This document shows positions 14,971-25,076 of a stretch of DNA of 64,000 nt, piece by piece (the first letter of the stretch is position 1; the number at the start of each line of letters is the position of its first letter). Below the pieces are notes generated by a model, which was not told where the DNA came from, made no database searches, and worked only from the letters and a program-made list of their open reading frames with translations. The DNA comes from Candidatus Ribeiella danica (lineage in GTDB: Bacteria > Chloroflexota > Chloroflexia > Chloroflexales > Roseiflexaceae): assembly GCA_016717335.1 (NCBI GenBank), contig JADKFS010000003.1, forward strand, positions 496,001-560,000, in the 5' to 3' direction. The translations under genes and the position numbers were made by a program.

Positions 14971-17836
14971 TGTCGACTCCTCCTTCGTCGCTAAAACGGA
15001 TCGCCACCGTCACGATCTTGGCCGGGCCGGCCCGCAGCACAAAGCTGCCGTCGTCGGCCAGCGCGAGCGCGCCGCCCGCGACTGGCCGCTCCTTCAGGTC
15101 GACCAGCCGCGCCGAGGTGGGCGAGCCGCCGAGGTGGACGCGCGCCTCGGTCGCTGTGCCGGCCACGTTCCAGAAGCGCAGGATCAGCGCGTCCGAGCGC
15201 TCGGCCTTCTTGCAGGCGCTCAACAGCAGCGTGTGCTCGCCGTCGATCTCGATTAGGCCGGCGCGCCTGGGCAGGCTTCCGGCGTGCCTATCGGCGACCG
15301 AGCCGTACAGCGGGGCGAGGTACTCGTGGGCAGTCTGGTACGCGCGCGCCGCGAGCCAGCCCGCGCCATGCGGGATGATCGCGTACTCGGCGCGCTGCCG
15401 CCCCAGGCACTGCGCCTCGGGCGTCGGGATCTCCGGGCCGGCCCCGCCCACCCGCGCGAGCAGGTCCTCGCGCGAGAGCCAGCCGACCGCGCGCAGCAGC
15501 GTGAGCGCGACCGTGCCGTCGGCCGTGGCCTCGAACTCGGGCAGCCCGCGGTTTACCACGGTCAGCCCGCGCCCGCCGCCGCCGACGCTCACGTAGCCCT
15601 GCTGTGGCAGCGTCGGCGCGTATGGCTCGGCCCAGCCGTTGCCCGCGCCTGCCAGGCTGACCGGCCGCTCGACCACCTCGAACTGCCCCTCGGCGTGCGA
15701 GACGGCGATCGGCGCGCCGAGCGGGAACAGCGCCCGCAGCCGGTGGTCGGACGAGCGGTTCTCCCACTCGGTCGCGATCTCGACCAGGCGCGCGCCGGCG
15801 CTCAGCGTGACGAAGGTCGTGATCCGGTGTTCGACATAATCAGCCTGCCGGCTCAGCCGGTCGGCCGAGAGCGCGGCGGGCAGCGACCAGTCCAGGTCGA
15901 TCCGCAGCGTCGCGGAGGCATGGCCGGCCTCGGCGACCGTGACGTGCGCGCGCGTCCCCTGGTCGGAGCGCAGGCGCGTGTCGCTCAGCGGGGCGGCGTA
16001 GGTGTACTCGTCGCCGGCGTCGCCGCCGTCCTCGAACACGTTCAGCCCGGCATAGCTTGCGCCCGAGCGCTTGTCGATCACGCGCAGCGAGCCGTCGCGC
16101 GGGCTGGCCTCGACGCGCAGCCAGTGGTTCTCGAGCACGCCGTCGCCGACCCGCAGGTCGCCGACCGGCGCGCTGCCCTTCAGGCGCGCGGCCGGCTGCG
16201 CGCTGCTAAAGTAGCGCTGGCGCTGGTCGTGCGGCTCCGCGCGCCGGCTGAGCGTGTAGGTAGCGTAGCCCAGCGCCGGCACGTCCGCCACGAAGCGGAT
16301 CTCGCTGAAGCGCCAGCGGTCGCCCATCGGCCTGAGCCGGTCGACGTCCTTGACCTGGAACGGCAGCTCGCGCCCCTCGTGGTCGTGCAGCGCGTGCGTG
16401 CGCGGGCCGACGCCGAGGTCGCGCTCGACCAGCACGGCGGCCGGGCCGCAGCGGCGCCAGCTGAGCGGGTTGTGCGCCACCAGCGCGAGCGCGCCGTCGG
16501 GCAGGTCGGCGGTGTCGATCCGGGCGTCGATGTGGCGGGCGCTCTTCTCGGCCACGATCTCGGCGATCTGGCGCGACTGGTCGAAGCGCGCGATCATCTC
16601 GCGGTGCACCTGGTCGACGCTGCAGCCGCAGATGCTGTCGTGCGGGTGGTTCTGGACCAGCAGCTCCCAGGCGGCCCACAGCAGGCCGGCGTCGTAGGGG
16701 CGGCCGCGCAGCCAGGCCAGCGCCGCCATCGGCTCGGCGTAGCGCTCCAGCCAGGTCTGGCCGGCGGCGTTCAGCTGCTTGAGGTACAGGCGGGTCGAGA
16801 GCACGCCCGGCAGCAGGTGCGGCAGGCCGGCGCCGAAGCCGCGAAACTCGCCCTTGCGCACCTCCAGGTCGGGGCCGCGCGCACGGATCGCCTCGATGAA
16901 CTCCTGGGTGGTGGACCAGTGGAACTCGTATGCTGGGGCTTGGGGCTTGGGGCTTGGGGCTTGGGGTTTGGGGTTTGGGACTTGGGGCTTGGGGCTTGGG
17001 GCTTGGGACTCCTCTTTCCCAGGTCCCAAGTCCCTAATCCCTAGTCCCGCGGCAACGGCAAACGCCTCATTGGCCTCGCGCAGCAGCCGCGGCAGCCGCC
17101 GGTCGATCGGCTGGTGGTCGCCGCCGTAGGGCAGCAGGATGCAGTCGGTGGTCGCGTGGGCCGCGAACTGCTCGACCAGCCGGCGCACCCGGCCGAGCTT
17201 GTCCGAGTCGGGCCGCAGCGGGTTGTCGAAGTGCAGGAACGGCATCTGGTAGTAGCCGTCGGGGAACCAGTAGGCCAGCACCCGGCTGTCGTCGGCGGCC
17301 TCCCATGTGAACTCTTGCTTGAACTGCTCGGGCGCGCCGCCGAGGCCGCGCCAGATCATCGCGCTGTCGATCCCGAAGCCGCGCAGGATCTGCGGCATCT
17401 GGCCGATGTGGCCGAAGGTGTCGGGCAGGTAGCCGACGTCGAGGTTGCGGTAGCCGAGCCGCTCGGCCATGCGCTCGCCGAGCCAGAGGTTGCGGACGTG
17501 CGCCTCGCCGCTGACCAGGAACTCATCCGGCAGGACATACCAAGGCCCACACTGGATGCGATAGTCGTTGATGTAGGCGACCAGCCGCGCGCGGTTCTCG
17601 GGCCGGATCTCCAGGTAGTCCTTCAGCACGATCGCCTGGCCGTCCAGCAGGAAGCAGCGAAACTCCGGGTCGCTGTCGAGCGCGTCGAGCAGGTCGTCGA
17701 CCAGCTCGACCAGCCGGATGCGGAAATCCTGCAGCGGCGCCCACCACTCGCGATCCCAGTGGGTGTGGTGGTAGACGAACACGCGGTAGGTGGTCGTCGG
17801 CTCGACGCGCGGTCGCGCCGGCTGAATCTGGAGCAT
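14960..17836 (-). CDS. GH38 alpha-mannosidase-like, large form
   Basis: A second GH38 enzyme, 958 residues, only distantly similar to its neighbour. FVYHHTHWDREWW carries the zinc ligands (His26, Asp28), VGYLPDTFGHIGQMPQIL the nucleophile (Asp139), and NHPHDSICGCSVDQVH a later zinc/active-site His. It is nearest to MngB/2-O-mannosylglycerate hydrolase-type GH38 proteins in these motifs; that specificity is a guess. ATG 17836 follows GGAGG. A run of PSPKPQA heptads at about 266-302 comes from a 7-bp tandem repeat within the gene. It is the upstream gene of the GH38 pair. Confidence 0.92.
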   Translation of the reverse strand: MLQIQPARPRVEPTTTYRVFVYHHTHWDREWWAPLQDFRIRLVELVDDLLDALDSDPEFRCFLLDGQAIVLKDYLEIRPENRARLVAYINDYRIQCGPWYVLPDEFLVSGEAHVRNLWLGERMAERLGYRNLDVGYLPDTFGHIGQMPQILRGFGIDSAMIWRGLGGAPEQFKQEFTWEAADDSRVLAYWFPDGYYQMPFLHFDNPLRPDSDKLGRVRRLVEQFAAHATTDCILLPYGGDHQPIDRRLPRLLREANEAFAVAAGLGIRDLGPGKEESQAPSPKPQVPNPKPQAPSPKPQAPAYEFHWSTTQEFIEAIRARGPDLEVRKGEFRGFGAGLPHLLPGVLSTRLYLKQLNAAGQTWLERYAEPMAALAWLRGRPYDAGLLWAAWELLVQNHPHDSICGCSVDQVHREMIARFDQSRQIAEIVAEKSARHIDARIDTADLPDGALALVAHNPLSWRRCGPAAVLVERDLGVGPRTHALHDHEGRELPFQVKDVDRLRPMGDRWRFSEIRFVADVPALGYATYTLSRRAEPHDQRQRYFSSAQPAARLKGSAPVGDLRVGDGVLENHWLRVEASPRDGSLRVIDKRSGASYAGLNVFEDGGDAGDEYTYAAPLSDTRLRSDQGTRAHVTVAEAGHASATLRIDLDWSLPAALSADRLSRQADYVEHRITTFVTLSAGARLVEIATEWENRSSDHRLRALFPLGAPIAVSHAEGQFEVVERPVSLAGAGNGWAEPYAPTLPQQGYVSVGGGGRGLTVVNRGLPEFEATADGTVALTLLRAVGWLSREDLLARVGGAGPEIPTPEAQCLGRQRAEYAIIPHGAGWLAARAYQTAHEYLAPLYGSVADRHAGSLPRRAGLIEIDGEHTLLLSACKKAERSDALILRFWNVAGTATEARVHLGGSPTSARLVDLKERPVAGGALALADDGSFVLRAGPAKIVTVAIRFSDEGGVDNGR
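16933..17010 (-). repeat. 7-bp tandem repeat (CCCCAAG) inside GH38 gene
   Basis: About eleven imperfect heptamers read CCCCAAG on the coding strand and encode APSPKPQ repeats. Seven is not a multiple of three, so gain or loss of one unit would shift the reading frame. Identical units lie at 19233-19447 and 32797-32896. Confidence 0.88.
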
Positions 17837-18014
17837 GGACGTGCCTCCTTGCGGCAGTAGTGAGACGCCGGTCGCGCTTCGGGGGAGCGGTCGAGCGCCA
17901 GAGGATTGTCTGATCGTTGGCGAACTCGGCGTGGACTGCCGGCCGAGTCTACCGCGTGATCGCCCGCGCATGCCCGTCGATTTGTGAGCGATCGGTGGGC
18001 AGTTTGGTTGTTGT

Positions 18015-18148
18015 GCCCTCGCCCCCCCTACCCCCCGCTCCCGCCGGGAGCGGGGGATTCTTCACCGGTGGCGGGGTTTCGGCTACGCCGAAACCCCGCC
18101 ACCGGTCAGTATTTACCCCCGCCCCTGGAAGGGGCGGGGGCAGGGGGT
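18015..18148. repeat. Family P palindrome-core repeat
   Basis: The left arm CCCTCGCCCCCCCTACCCC and the CGCTCCCGCCGGGAGCG hairpin are followed by a core palindrome with perfect 20-bp arms (18064-18083 and 18087-18106, loop TAC) and a CCCCGCCCCTGGAAGGGGC right arm. It lies between the divergent GH38 and DppA genes. The inner TTTCGGC/GCCGAAA stem is shared with the cores at 1029 and 31875. Confidence 0.85.
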
Positions 18149-18238
18149 GTGGTGGACACACGATAATTTGTGGTATGATCGCCTGCCGCCGCGCGAGCGG
18201 CGCCGATTGGGAGGCAGCCAAGCACACAGGAGGACCAG

Positions 18239-19048
18239 ATGCGCGTGTATATTTCGGCCGACATGGAGGGGATCTCCGGCGTAGTCCACGGCGACCAGAC
18301 CGAGCCGGGCGCGCGCGAGTACGATCGCGCCTGCGCGCTGATGCTCGGCGAGGTCAACGCCGCCGTCGAGGGCGCGCTGGCCGCCGGCGCGACGACGGTG
18401 CTGGTCAACGACTCGCACTGGAATATGCGCAACCTGCGCCTGGAGGATCTGCACCCCGCCGCCGAGCTGATCTCGGGCTCGCCCAAGCCGTTCTCGATGG
18501 TCCAGGGCCTCGACGACTCGTTCGACGCGGCGCTGTTCGTCGGCTACCACGCGATGAGCGGCAGCTCGCCGGCCTCGATCGACCACACCTACACCGACGC
18601 GATCCACCACGTCTGGGTCAACGGCCGCGAGGTCGGCGAGATCGGGATCAACGCGCTGTTCGCCGGCCACCACGGCGTGCCGGTCGCGCTGGTGACCGGC
18701 GACCAGATGGCGACGGCCGAGGCGCGCGAGCTGCTGGGCGAGGTCACGACGGTGCAGGTCAAGCAGGCCTACAGCCGCAGCGCGGCGCGCTGCCTGCCGG
18801 TCGGCGAGGCGCGTCGGCTGATCCGCGAGGGCGCGCAGGCGGCGCTGGCGCGGCCGGGCCAGCCGCTGCGCCCCGAGTCGCCGGTCGCGCTGGCGGTGGA
18901 GTTCGTCAAGAGCAGCCAGGCCGAGATGGCCGCGCTGATGCCCGGCAGCGAGCGCGCGGGACCGCGAACCGTCCAGTTCACTCACGCGAGCTACGTCGAG
19001 GTCTACCGGGCCTGGCGGGTGTTCTACAACCTGGCCGGCGCGGCGTGA
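18239..19048 (+). CDS. dppA: M55-family D-aminopeptidase (DppA-like)
   Basis: This 269-residue zinc aminopeptidase of family M55 removes N-terminal D-amino acids from short peptides, probably cell-wall-derived. It starts with MRVYISADMEGISGVV, whose Asp8 and Glu10 are metal ligands. VLVNDSHWNMRNL, ALFVGYHAMSG and HTYTDAIHHVWVNG give the further conserved His and Asp residues of the family. GGAGGACCAG precedes ATG 18239. It is divergent from the GH38 genes across a family P element and is followed by long tandem repeats. Confidence 0.92.
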   Translation: MRVYISADMEGISGVVHGDQTEPGAREYDRACALMLGEVNAAVEGALAAGATTVLVNDSHWNMRNLRLEDLHPAAELISGSPKPFSMVQGLDDSFDAALFVGYHAMSGSSPASIDHTYTDAIHHVWVNGREVGEIGINALFAGHHGVPVALVTGDQMATAEARELLGEVTTVQVKQAYSRSAARCLPVGEARRLIREGAQAALARPGQPLRPESPVALAVEFVKSSQAEMAALMPGSERAGPRTVQFTHASYVEVYRAWRVFYNLAGAA

Positions 19049-19059
19049 GCGGGCGAGGG

Positions 19060-19232
19060 GGAGACAAGGAGACAAGGAGACAAGGAGACAAGGAGACAAG
19101 GAGACAAGGAGACAAGGAGACAAGGAGACAAGGAGACAAGGAGACAAGGAGACAAGGAGACAAGGAGACAAGGAGACAAGGAGACAAGGAGACAAGGAGA
19201 CAAGGAGACAAGGAGACAAGGAGACAAGGAGA
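19060..19232. repeat. 9-bp tandem repeat GGAGACAAG, about 19 units
   Basis: A nearly perfect run of GGAGACAAG starts just after the DppA stop. No ORF of its own is supported. It abuts directly on the 7-bp run that follows. Confidence 0.95.
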
Positions 19233-19447
19233 TGTCCCAAGTCCCAAGCCCCAAGCCCCAAGCCCCAAGCCCCAAGCCCCAAGCCCCAAGCCCCAAGTCC
19301 CAAGCCCCAAGCCCCAAGTCCCAAGCCCCAAGCCCCAAGCCCCAAGCCCCAAGCCCCAAGCCCCAAGCCCCAAGCCCCAAGCCCCAAGTCCCAAGTCCCA
19401 AGTCCCAAGTCCCAAGCCCCAAGTCCCAAGCCCCAAGCCCAAGCCCC
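19233..19447. repeat. 7-bp tandem repeat CCCCAAG, about 30 units
   Basis: Heptamers CCCCAAG with CCCAAGT variants fill the space before the clpC terminator. The unit resembles the cyanobacterial STRR1-type heptamer CCCCA(A/G)T in length and composition. Confidence 0.95.
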
Positions 19448-19458
19448 ACGGGCATGCA

Positions 19459-19492
19459 AAAGGGGTGTGAACTGACCCGTCCACACCCCTTT
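19459..19492 (-). terminator. clpC: Rho-independent terminator of clpC
   Basis: AAAGGGGTGTG (19459-19469) and CACACCCCTTT (19482-19492) form an 11-bp stem. On the minus strand the right arm runs into TTTT. It lies 20 bp after the clpC stop. Confidence 0.85.
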
Positions 19493-19511
19493 GAGAAAAG
19501 CAGCCGCGAGG

Positions 19512-21983
<2,472 letters not shown>

Positions 21984-22033
21984 CTGTATGACCCCCATGG
22001 GTGACACGCCACACGCCTGTGACGTGTAAAAAC

Positions 22034-22055
22034 AGTATAACATAAAGTGTGTTAG
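22034..22055 (-). promoter_or_regulatory. clpC: clpC promoter with motif shared with hsp20
   Basis: On the minus strand CTAACACAC (22047-22055), seven bases and TATACT (22034-22039) stand about 50 bp before the clpC start. The hsp20 upstream region has CTAACACAC, six bases and TATACT. No CIRCE element was seen. Confidence 0.6.
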
Positions 22056-22065
22056 ATCCATATTA

Positions 22066-22583
22066 GAATGCGGGGGCGCGAGGCCTGTTGTGTCTGGCGC
22101 ACTGATAGCTTTCGCGGGGGCTGTGCGCCCCCGTGCGCCCGCAGGTGTTGGGCGCATTCCCCACGTTTGTCGGGGGCTGCGCGCCCCCCGTGCCCCCGCG
22201 GGCGGGGGTGGGCCGCCACCCCCGCCGCCCCCCTCCCGGGGCCTTGCCCCCGGACCCCAAAATGATGCCGCCTCGTTTGCGATGTTTGGCGCGCATGCCC
22301 GGCTGAATCCAGGCGCGGCGGGATGGAACTCGTCCGGTAGCAATAGTGTTGGGCAGGGGCCACGATCATTGCGGCTGAGATGAGCTGATTTGCCGGGGGG
22401 GCCGGGGGCTCAGCGCCCCGGAAAACCTGTGCAAAGACAGATTTGAGACGAATCTCAAAACTGCCTATCAATACGACATCCACTCCGCTCTTCTGCCCGT
22501 AGAATAGACTAAGCGGTGCAAAGGAGATGCACAGTATGGACTGGCAAGCGCCGCGAGAGACGAATGGATAGAGGAGGGAAGCC
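22066..22583. other. Intergenic region without a gene
   Basis: About 500 bp separate the divergent clpC and DUF4397 genes. The left part is extremely G/C rich with several GCGGGGGCTGTGCGCCCCCG-type hairpins. A small perfect hairpin (TTTGAGA-CGAA-TCTCAAA) lies at 22442-22459. No ORF has coding character. Confidence 0.6.
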
Positions 22584-23381
22584 ATGCGAAATCGGAAGTC
22601 GTGGATCAAGGTCCTGCTTGGGGCGCTGCTGGCGCTGTCGCTGATGCCGGCCGCTTTCGCCCAGTCGGGCACGGCCAAGGTACGGGTCGTGCACGCGTCG
22701 CCGGATGCGCCGGCGGTGGACGTGTACGTCGACGGCGCTAAGGTGCTGACGAATGTGCCGTTCTTCACGGCGAGCGACTACCTGGACGTGCCGGCGGGCG
22801 AGCACCGCTTCCAGGTCACGCCGACCGGCCAGCCGGCCGACAGCGCGGTGATCGACGCGAAGGCCACCGTCGAGGCCGGCAAGGCCTACACCGTCGCAGC
22901 GACGGGCAAGGTCGCCGACATCAAGCCGACCATCCTGGCCGACAACCTGGCCGCCCCGGCGGCCGGCAAGGCGCACATCCGCGTGATCCACTTCTCGCCG
23001 GACGCCCCGGCGGTGGACATCAAGGTCAAGGGCGGGCCGACCCTGATCGCGGGCCTGGCCTTCCCGAAGGACAGCGGCTACGCGCCGGTCGACGCCGGCT
23101 CGTACGACCTCGTCGTGACGCCGGCCGGAACCGACACGGTCGCGCTCGACCTGCCGGGCACCACGTTCGAGGCCGGCAAGATCTACGACATCTTCGCGGT
23201 TGGCCTGCTGGGCGGCGAGCCCAAGCTGACGGTCAAGGTCGCGACGCCGGCCCCGGCCGCGGCCGCCGCGCCGGCCACGCTGCCGCGGACCAGCGGCGAG
23301 ACTCTGCCGCTGGCGCTGTTCGTCCTCATGGGCGCGCTGCTGCTCGGCGGCGGCATGCTCGTGCGGCGCTGGTCGCGCTAG
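22584..23381 (+). CDS. Secreted DUF4397 protein with C-terminal surface anchor
   Basis: This 265-residue protein has a signal peptide (about 1-26, cut after AFA), two DUF4397 repeats (about 30-125 and 130-220, each with VRVVHASPDAPAVDVYVDG or RVIHFSPDAPAVDIKV), an Ala/Pro linker and a terminal LPRTSGE motif, TM helix and RRWSR tail. This tail is the architecture of a sortase sorting signal, although the canonical Gly after Thr is replaced by Ser. A surface-exposed structural or adhesive role is inferred; DUF4397 has no known enzyme activity. GGAGGGAAGCC precedes ATG 22584. Confidence 0.88.
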   Translation: MRNRKSWIKVLLGALLALSLMPAAFAQSGTAKVRVVHASPDAPAVDVYVDGAKVLTNVPFFTASDYLDVPAGEHRFQVTPTGQPADSAVIDAKATVEAGKAYTVAATGKVADIKPTILADNLAAPAAGKAHIRVIHFSPDAPAVDIKVKGGPTLIAGLAFPKDSGYAPVDAGSYDLVVTPAGTDTVALDLPGTTFEAGKIYDIFAVGLLGGEPKLTVKVATPAPAAAAAPATLPRTSGETLPLALFVLMGALLLGGGMLVRRWSR

Positions 23382-23472
23382 GGCCAGCTTCTGAGAGAGA
23401 GGAGCGGCGAGGCCTCGTAGGAGAGCGAGGCTTCGGAGCGGGAGCGGGGCTCCAGAGGAGAGACGGGAGGGG

Positions 23473-23508
23473 CCGCGGGGGCCAGGGCGTACGCCCTGGC
23501 CCCCGCGG
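23473..23508 (+). terminator. 36-bp perfect palindrome after the DUF4397 gene
   Basis: Two perfect 18-bp arms (CCGCGGGGGCCAGGGCGT) meet without a spacer and are followed by TTTGTGTG. It is a likely terminator for the DUF4397 gene, 90 bp after its stop. Confidence 0.6.
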
Positions 23509-23566
23509 TTTGTGTGTGCCGACAGCGCTTCCTTTTTCCGGGCGCAGCGCCCCCGGGGGGCCTAGC

Positions 23567-24427
23567 TCAAATCGCCTCCTTGCGAAACACCAGAATGAAC
23601 TGGTGCACCTGGTTCGAGACGAAGGTGAACGGGTAGCCGAACGGGTAGAGGTTCTGGCTCTGGTCGTGCCAGATCCGGTAGCCTCTGAACGAGAGATCGG
23701 GCAGCCCGAGCAGCGCGGCGACGATGTCGGCGTGGAGCATGTTGTGGTGCTCGCGGGTCGGCTGCAGATCCTTGGCGAACACGACCATGTAGCCGCGCGG
23801 CTTCAGCTGGGCCAGCGAGGCGGCCAGCACATCGCGCAGCGCCGCCAGGAACTCGTGGTAGTCGAGGTTGCCCAGGTCGGCCGGGTCGATCGTAAACGGC
23901 GTCGCGTCGCCGCGGCCCTGCTTCTTGCGCTCGCCGGTCTTCGGCTTCGCCATCATCTGCGCGTAGGGCGGGTCGGTCAGCACCAGGTCGAACGGCTCGC
24001 CCGCCAGCTCGGGGTACTCGGCCAGCCGGCGCGCGTCGCCGGTCACGAGCGTCTGCGGCGCCAGGCCCAGCTCGCGGCAGACCTGCGCGTAGATCGCGGC
24101 GTACTCCGGCGAGAGCTCGACGCCGACGCCCCGGCGGCGCTCGATCGCGCAGGCCAGCAGCGTGCCGCCCACGCCGGCGAACGGGTCGAGCACCCGGCCG
24201 CCGCGCTTGGTGAAGAAGCGGATCAGCTCGGCCATCAGCTGCGGCGGCTTGGGCGAGGGGTGCGCGCGGCGCAGCGCGTGGGCGTAGCCATCGGGCCCAT
24301 TGGTCGGGTAGCGCGTGGCGAGCACCGAGCGCAGCGCGTAGGTCCACTCGCGGCCGGTCAGATCGTTCAGCGCGTTGCGCGGGTCGATCGCGCCTTCGCC
24401 GTCTTCGGTTGCCGGGTCGTCTGTCAT
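23567..24427 (-). CDS. Orphan DNA adenine/cytosine-N4 methyltransferase
   Basis: This 286-residue protein carries S-adenosylmethionine motif I (RVLDPFAGVGGTLLAC, about 76-91), preceded by HPSPKPPQLM, and the catalytic TDPPYAQMM near 155. It is therefore an N-specific amino-methyltransferase. Motif I precedes the DPPY motif. The C-terminal half has RGYMVVFAKDLQPTREHHNML. No restriction endonuclease is adjacent, so it is solitary; target sequence and base are unknown. ATG 24427 follows GGAAACG. A family A element separates it from mazG. Confidence 0.88.
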   Translation of the reverse strand: MTDDPATEDGEGAIDPRNALNDLTGREWTYALRSVLATRYPTNGPDGYAHALRRAHPSPKPPQLMAELIRFFTKRGGRVLDPFAGVGGTLLACAIERRRGVGVELSPEYAAIYAQVCRELGLAPQTLVTGDARRLAEYPELAGEPFDLVLTDPPYAQMMAKPKTGERKKQGRGDATPFTIDPADLGNLDYHEFLAALRDVLAASLAQLKPRGYMVVFAKDLQPTREHHNMLHADIVAALLGLPDLSFRGYRIWHDQSQNLYPFGYPFTFVSNQVHQFILVFRKEAI

Positions 24428-24479
24428 CCGAATCGTTTCCTGCGTAGAATGACTGCGTCGCCCATCCTCAAGCGGGCAG

Positions 24480-24621
24480 CTAGCACAAGGTTCCGGATGT
24501 TCGTGTCGGGTTTGGGCCGCCACGATCGGTTCTGCGGCTCTGCAGTTCCGTGGCCACAGAACCACAGAACCGCAGAACCAACTGGCGACAGCCGGCACGC
24601 TTTTCTGGAAGGCTGTACTAG
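24480..24621. repeat. Family A element, copy 3
   Basis: It begins CTAGCACAAGGTTCCGGATG and ends TTTTCTGGAAGGCTGTACTAG. Its right end provides the last bases of the mazG reading frame, including the TAG stop, so insertion probably reset the gene end. Confidence 0.83.
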
Positions 24622-24956
24622 CGGTGGTCGCCCTCGCCGCGGATCTGGCCGCGCTCGAGGCGCGAGCGCAGCTTCTCGACGTTCGCCGCGGCGACCTCCT
24701 CGAGCGTCAGGCCCAGCTCGGTGCAGATCTGCGTGAGGTACCACAGCACGTCGCCAAGCTCGTACTTGAGCGCCTGGCGCGCGTCCTCGTCGATCACGCC
24801 GCCCTTGTCGCGAAAGATCTTCTTGATCTTGCCGGCCACCTCGCCGGCCTCGTTCGCCAGGCCCAGCGTCGGGTAGACGATCGGGTGGTCGACCGGGATC
24901 ACGCTCCAGGTCTTGCGCGACTCGCGCTGGTAGGTCTCGAAGTCGGGGGTCTGCAT
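24618..24956 (-). CDS. MazG-like nucleotide pyrophosphohydrolase
   Basis: This 112-residue all-alpha NTP pyrophosphohydrolase of the MazG/dUTPase superfamily has NEAGEVAGKIKKIFRDKGG and the metal-binding YELGDVLWYLTQICTELGL, then LEEVAAANVEKLRSR. It likely dephosphorylates non-canonical NTPs. ATG 24956 is preferred over 25037. The stop falls inside the end of family A copy 3, so the last few residues (GEGDHR) may be altered relative to the ancestral protein. Confidence 0.88.
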   Translation of the reverse strand: MQTPDFETYQRESRKTWSVIPVDHPIVYPTLGLANEAGEVAGKIKKIFRDKGGVIDEDARQALKYELGDVLWYLTQICTELGLTLEEVAAANVEKLRSRLERGQIRGEGDHR

Positions 24957-25076
24957 GAAATGTCGCCTTCTCTCCGGCGACGAGCGACCGCCGGCGAAGG
25001 GCCAGCCTTCTCGATCGCGCGCCGCGCTGATGTTCATCGGTGGTGATGGGCGCCGGCTGCGCCGCCCGCGTCGCGC

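Noticed and set aside
15284..17044. 586-codon ORF opposite the large GH38 gene
   Set aside because: Arg/Ala/Gly-rich shadow of a high-GC gene; the opposite strand has full GH38 motifs.
22034..22055. CIRCE element upstream of clpC
   Set aside because: No TTAGCACTC-N9-GAGTGCTAA-like dyad; only the CTAACACAC motif is present.
22066..22583. Small Pro/Arg-rich ORFs in the clpC-DUF4397 space
   Set aside because: Composition follows the G/C hairpins, no ribosome-binding sites, no recognisable domains.
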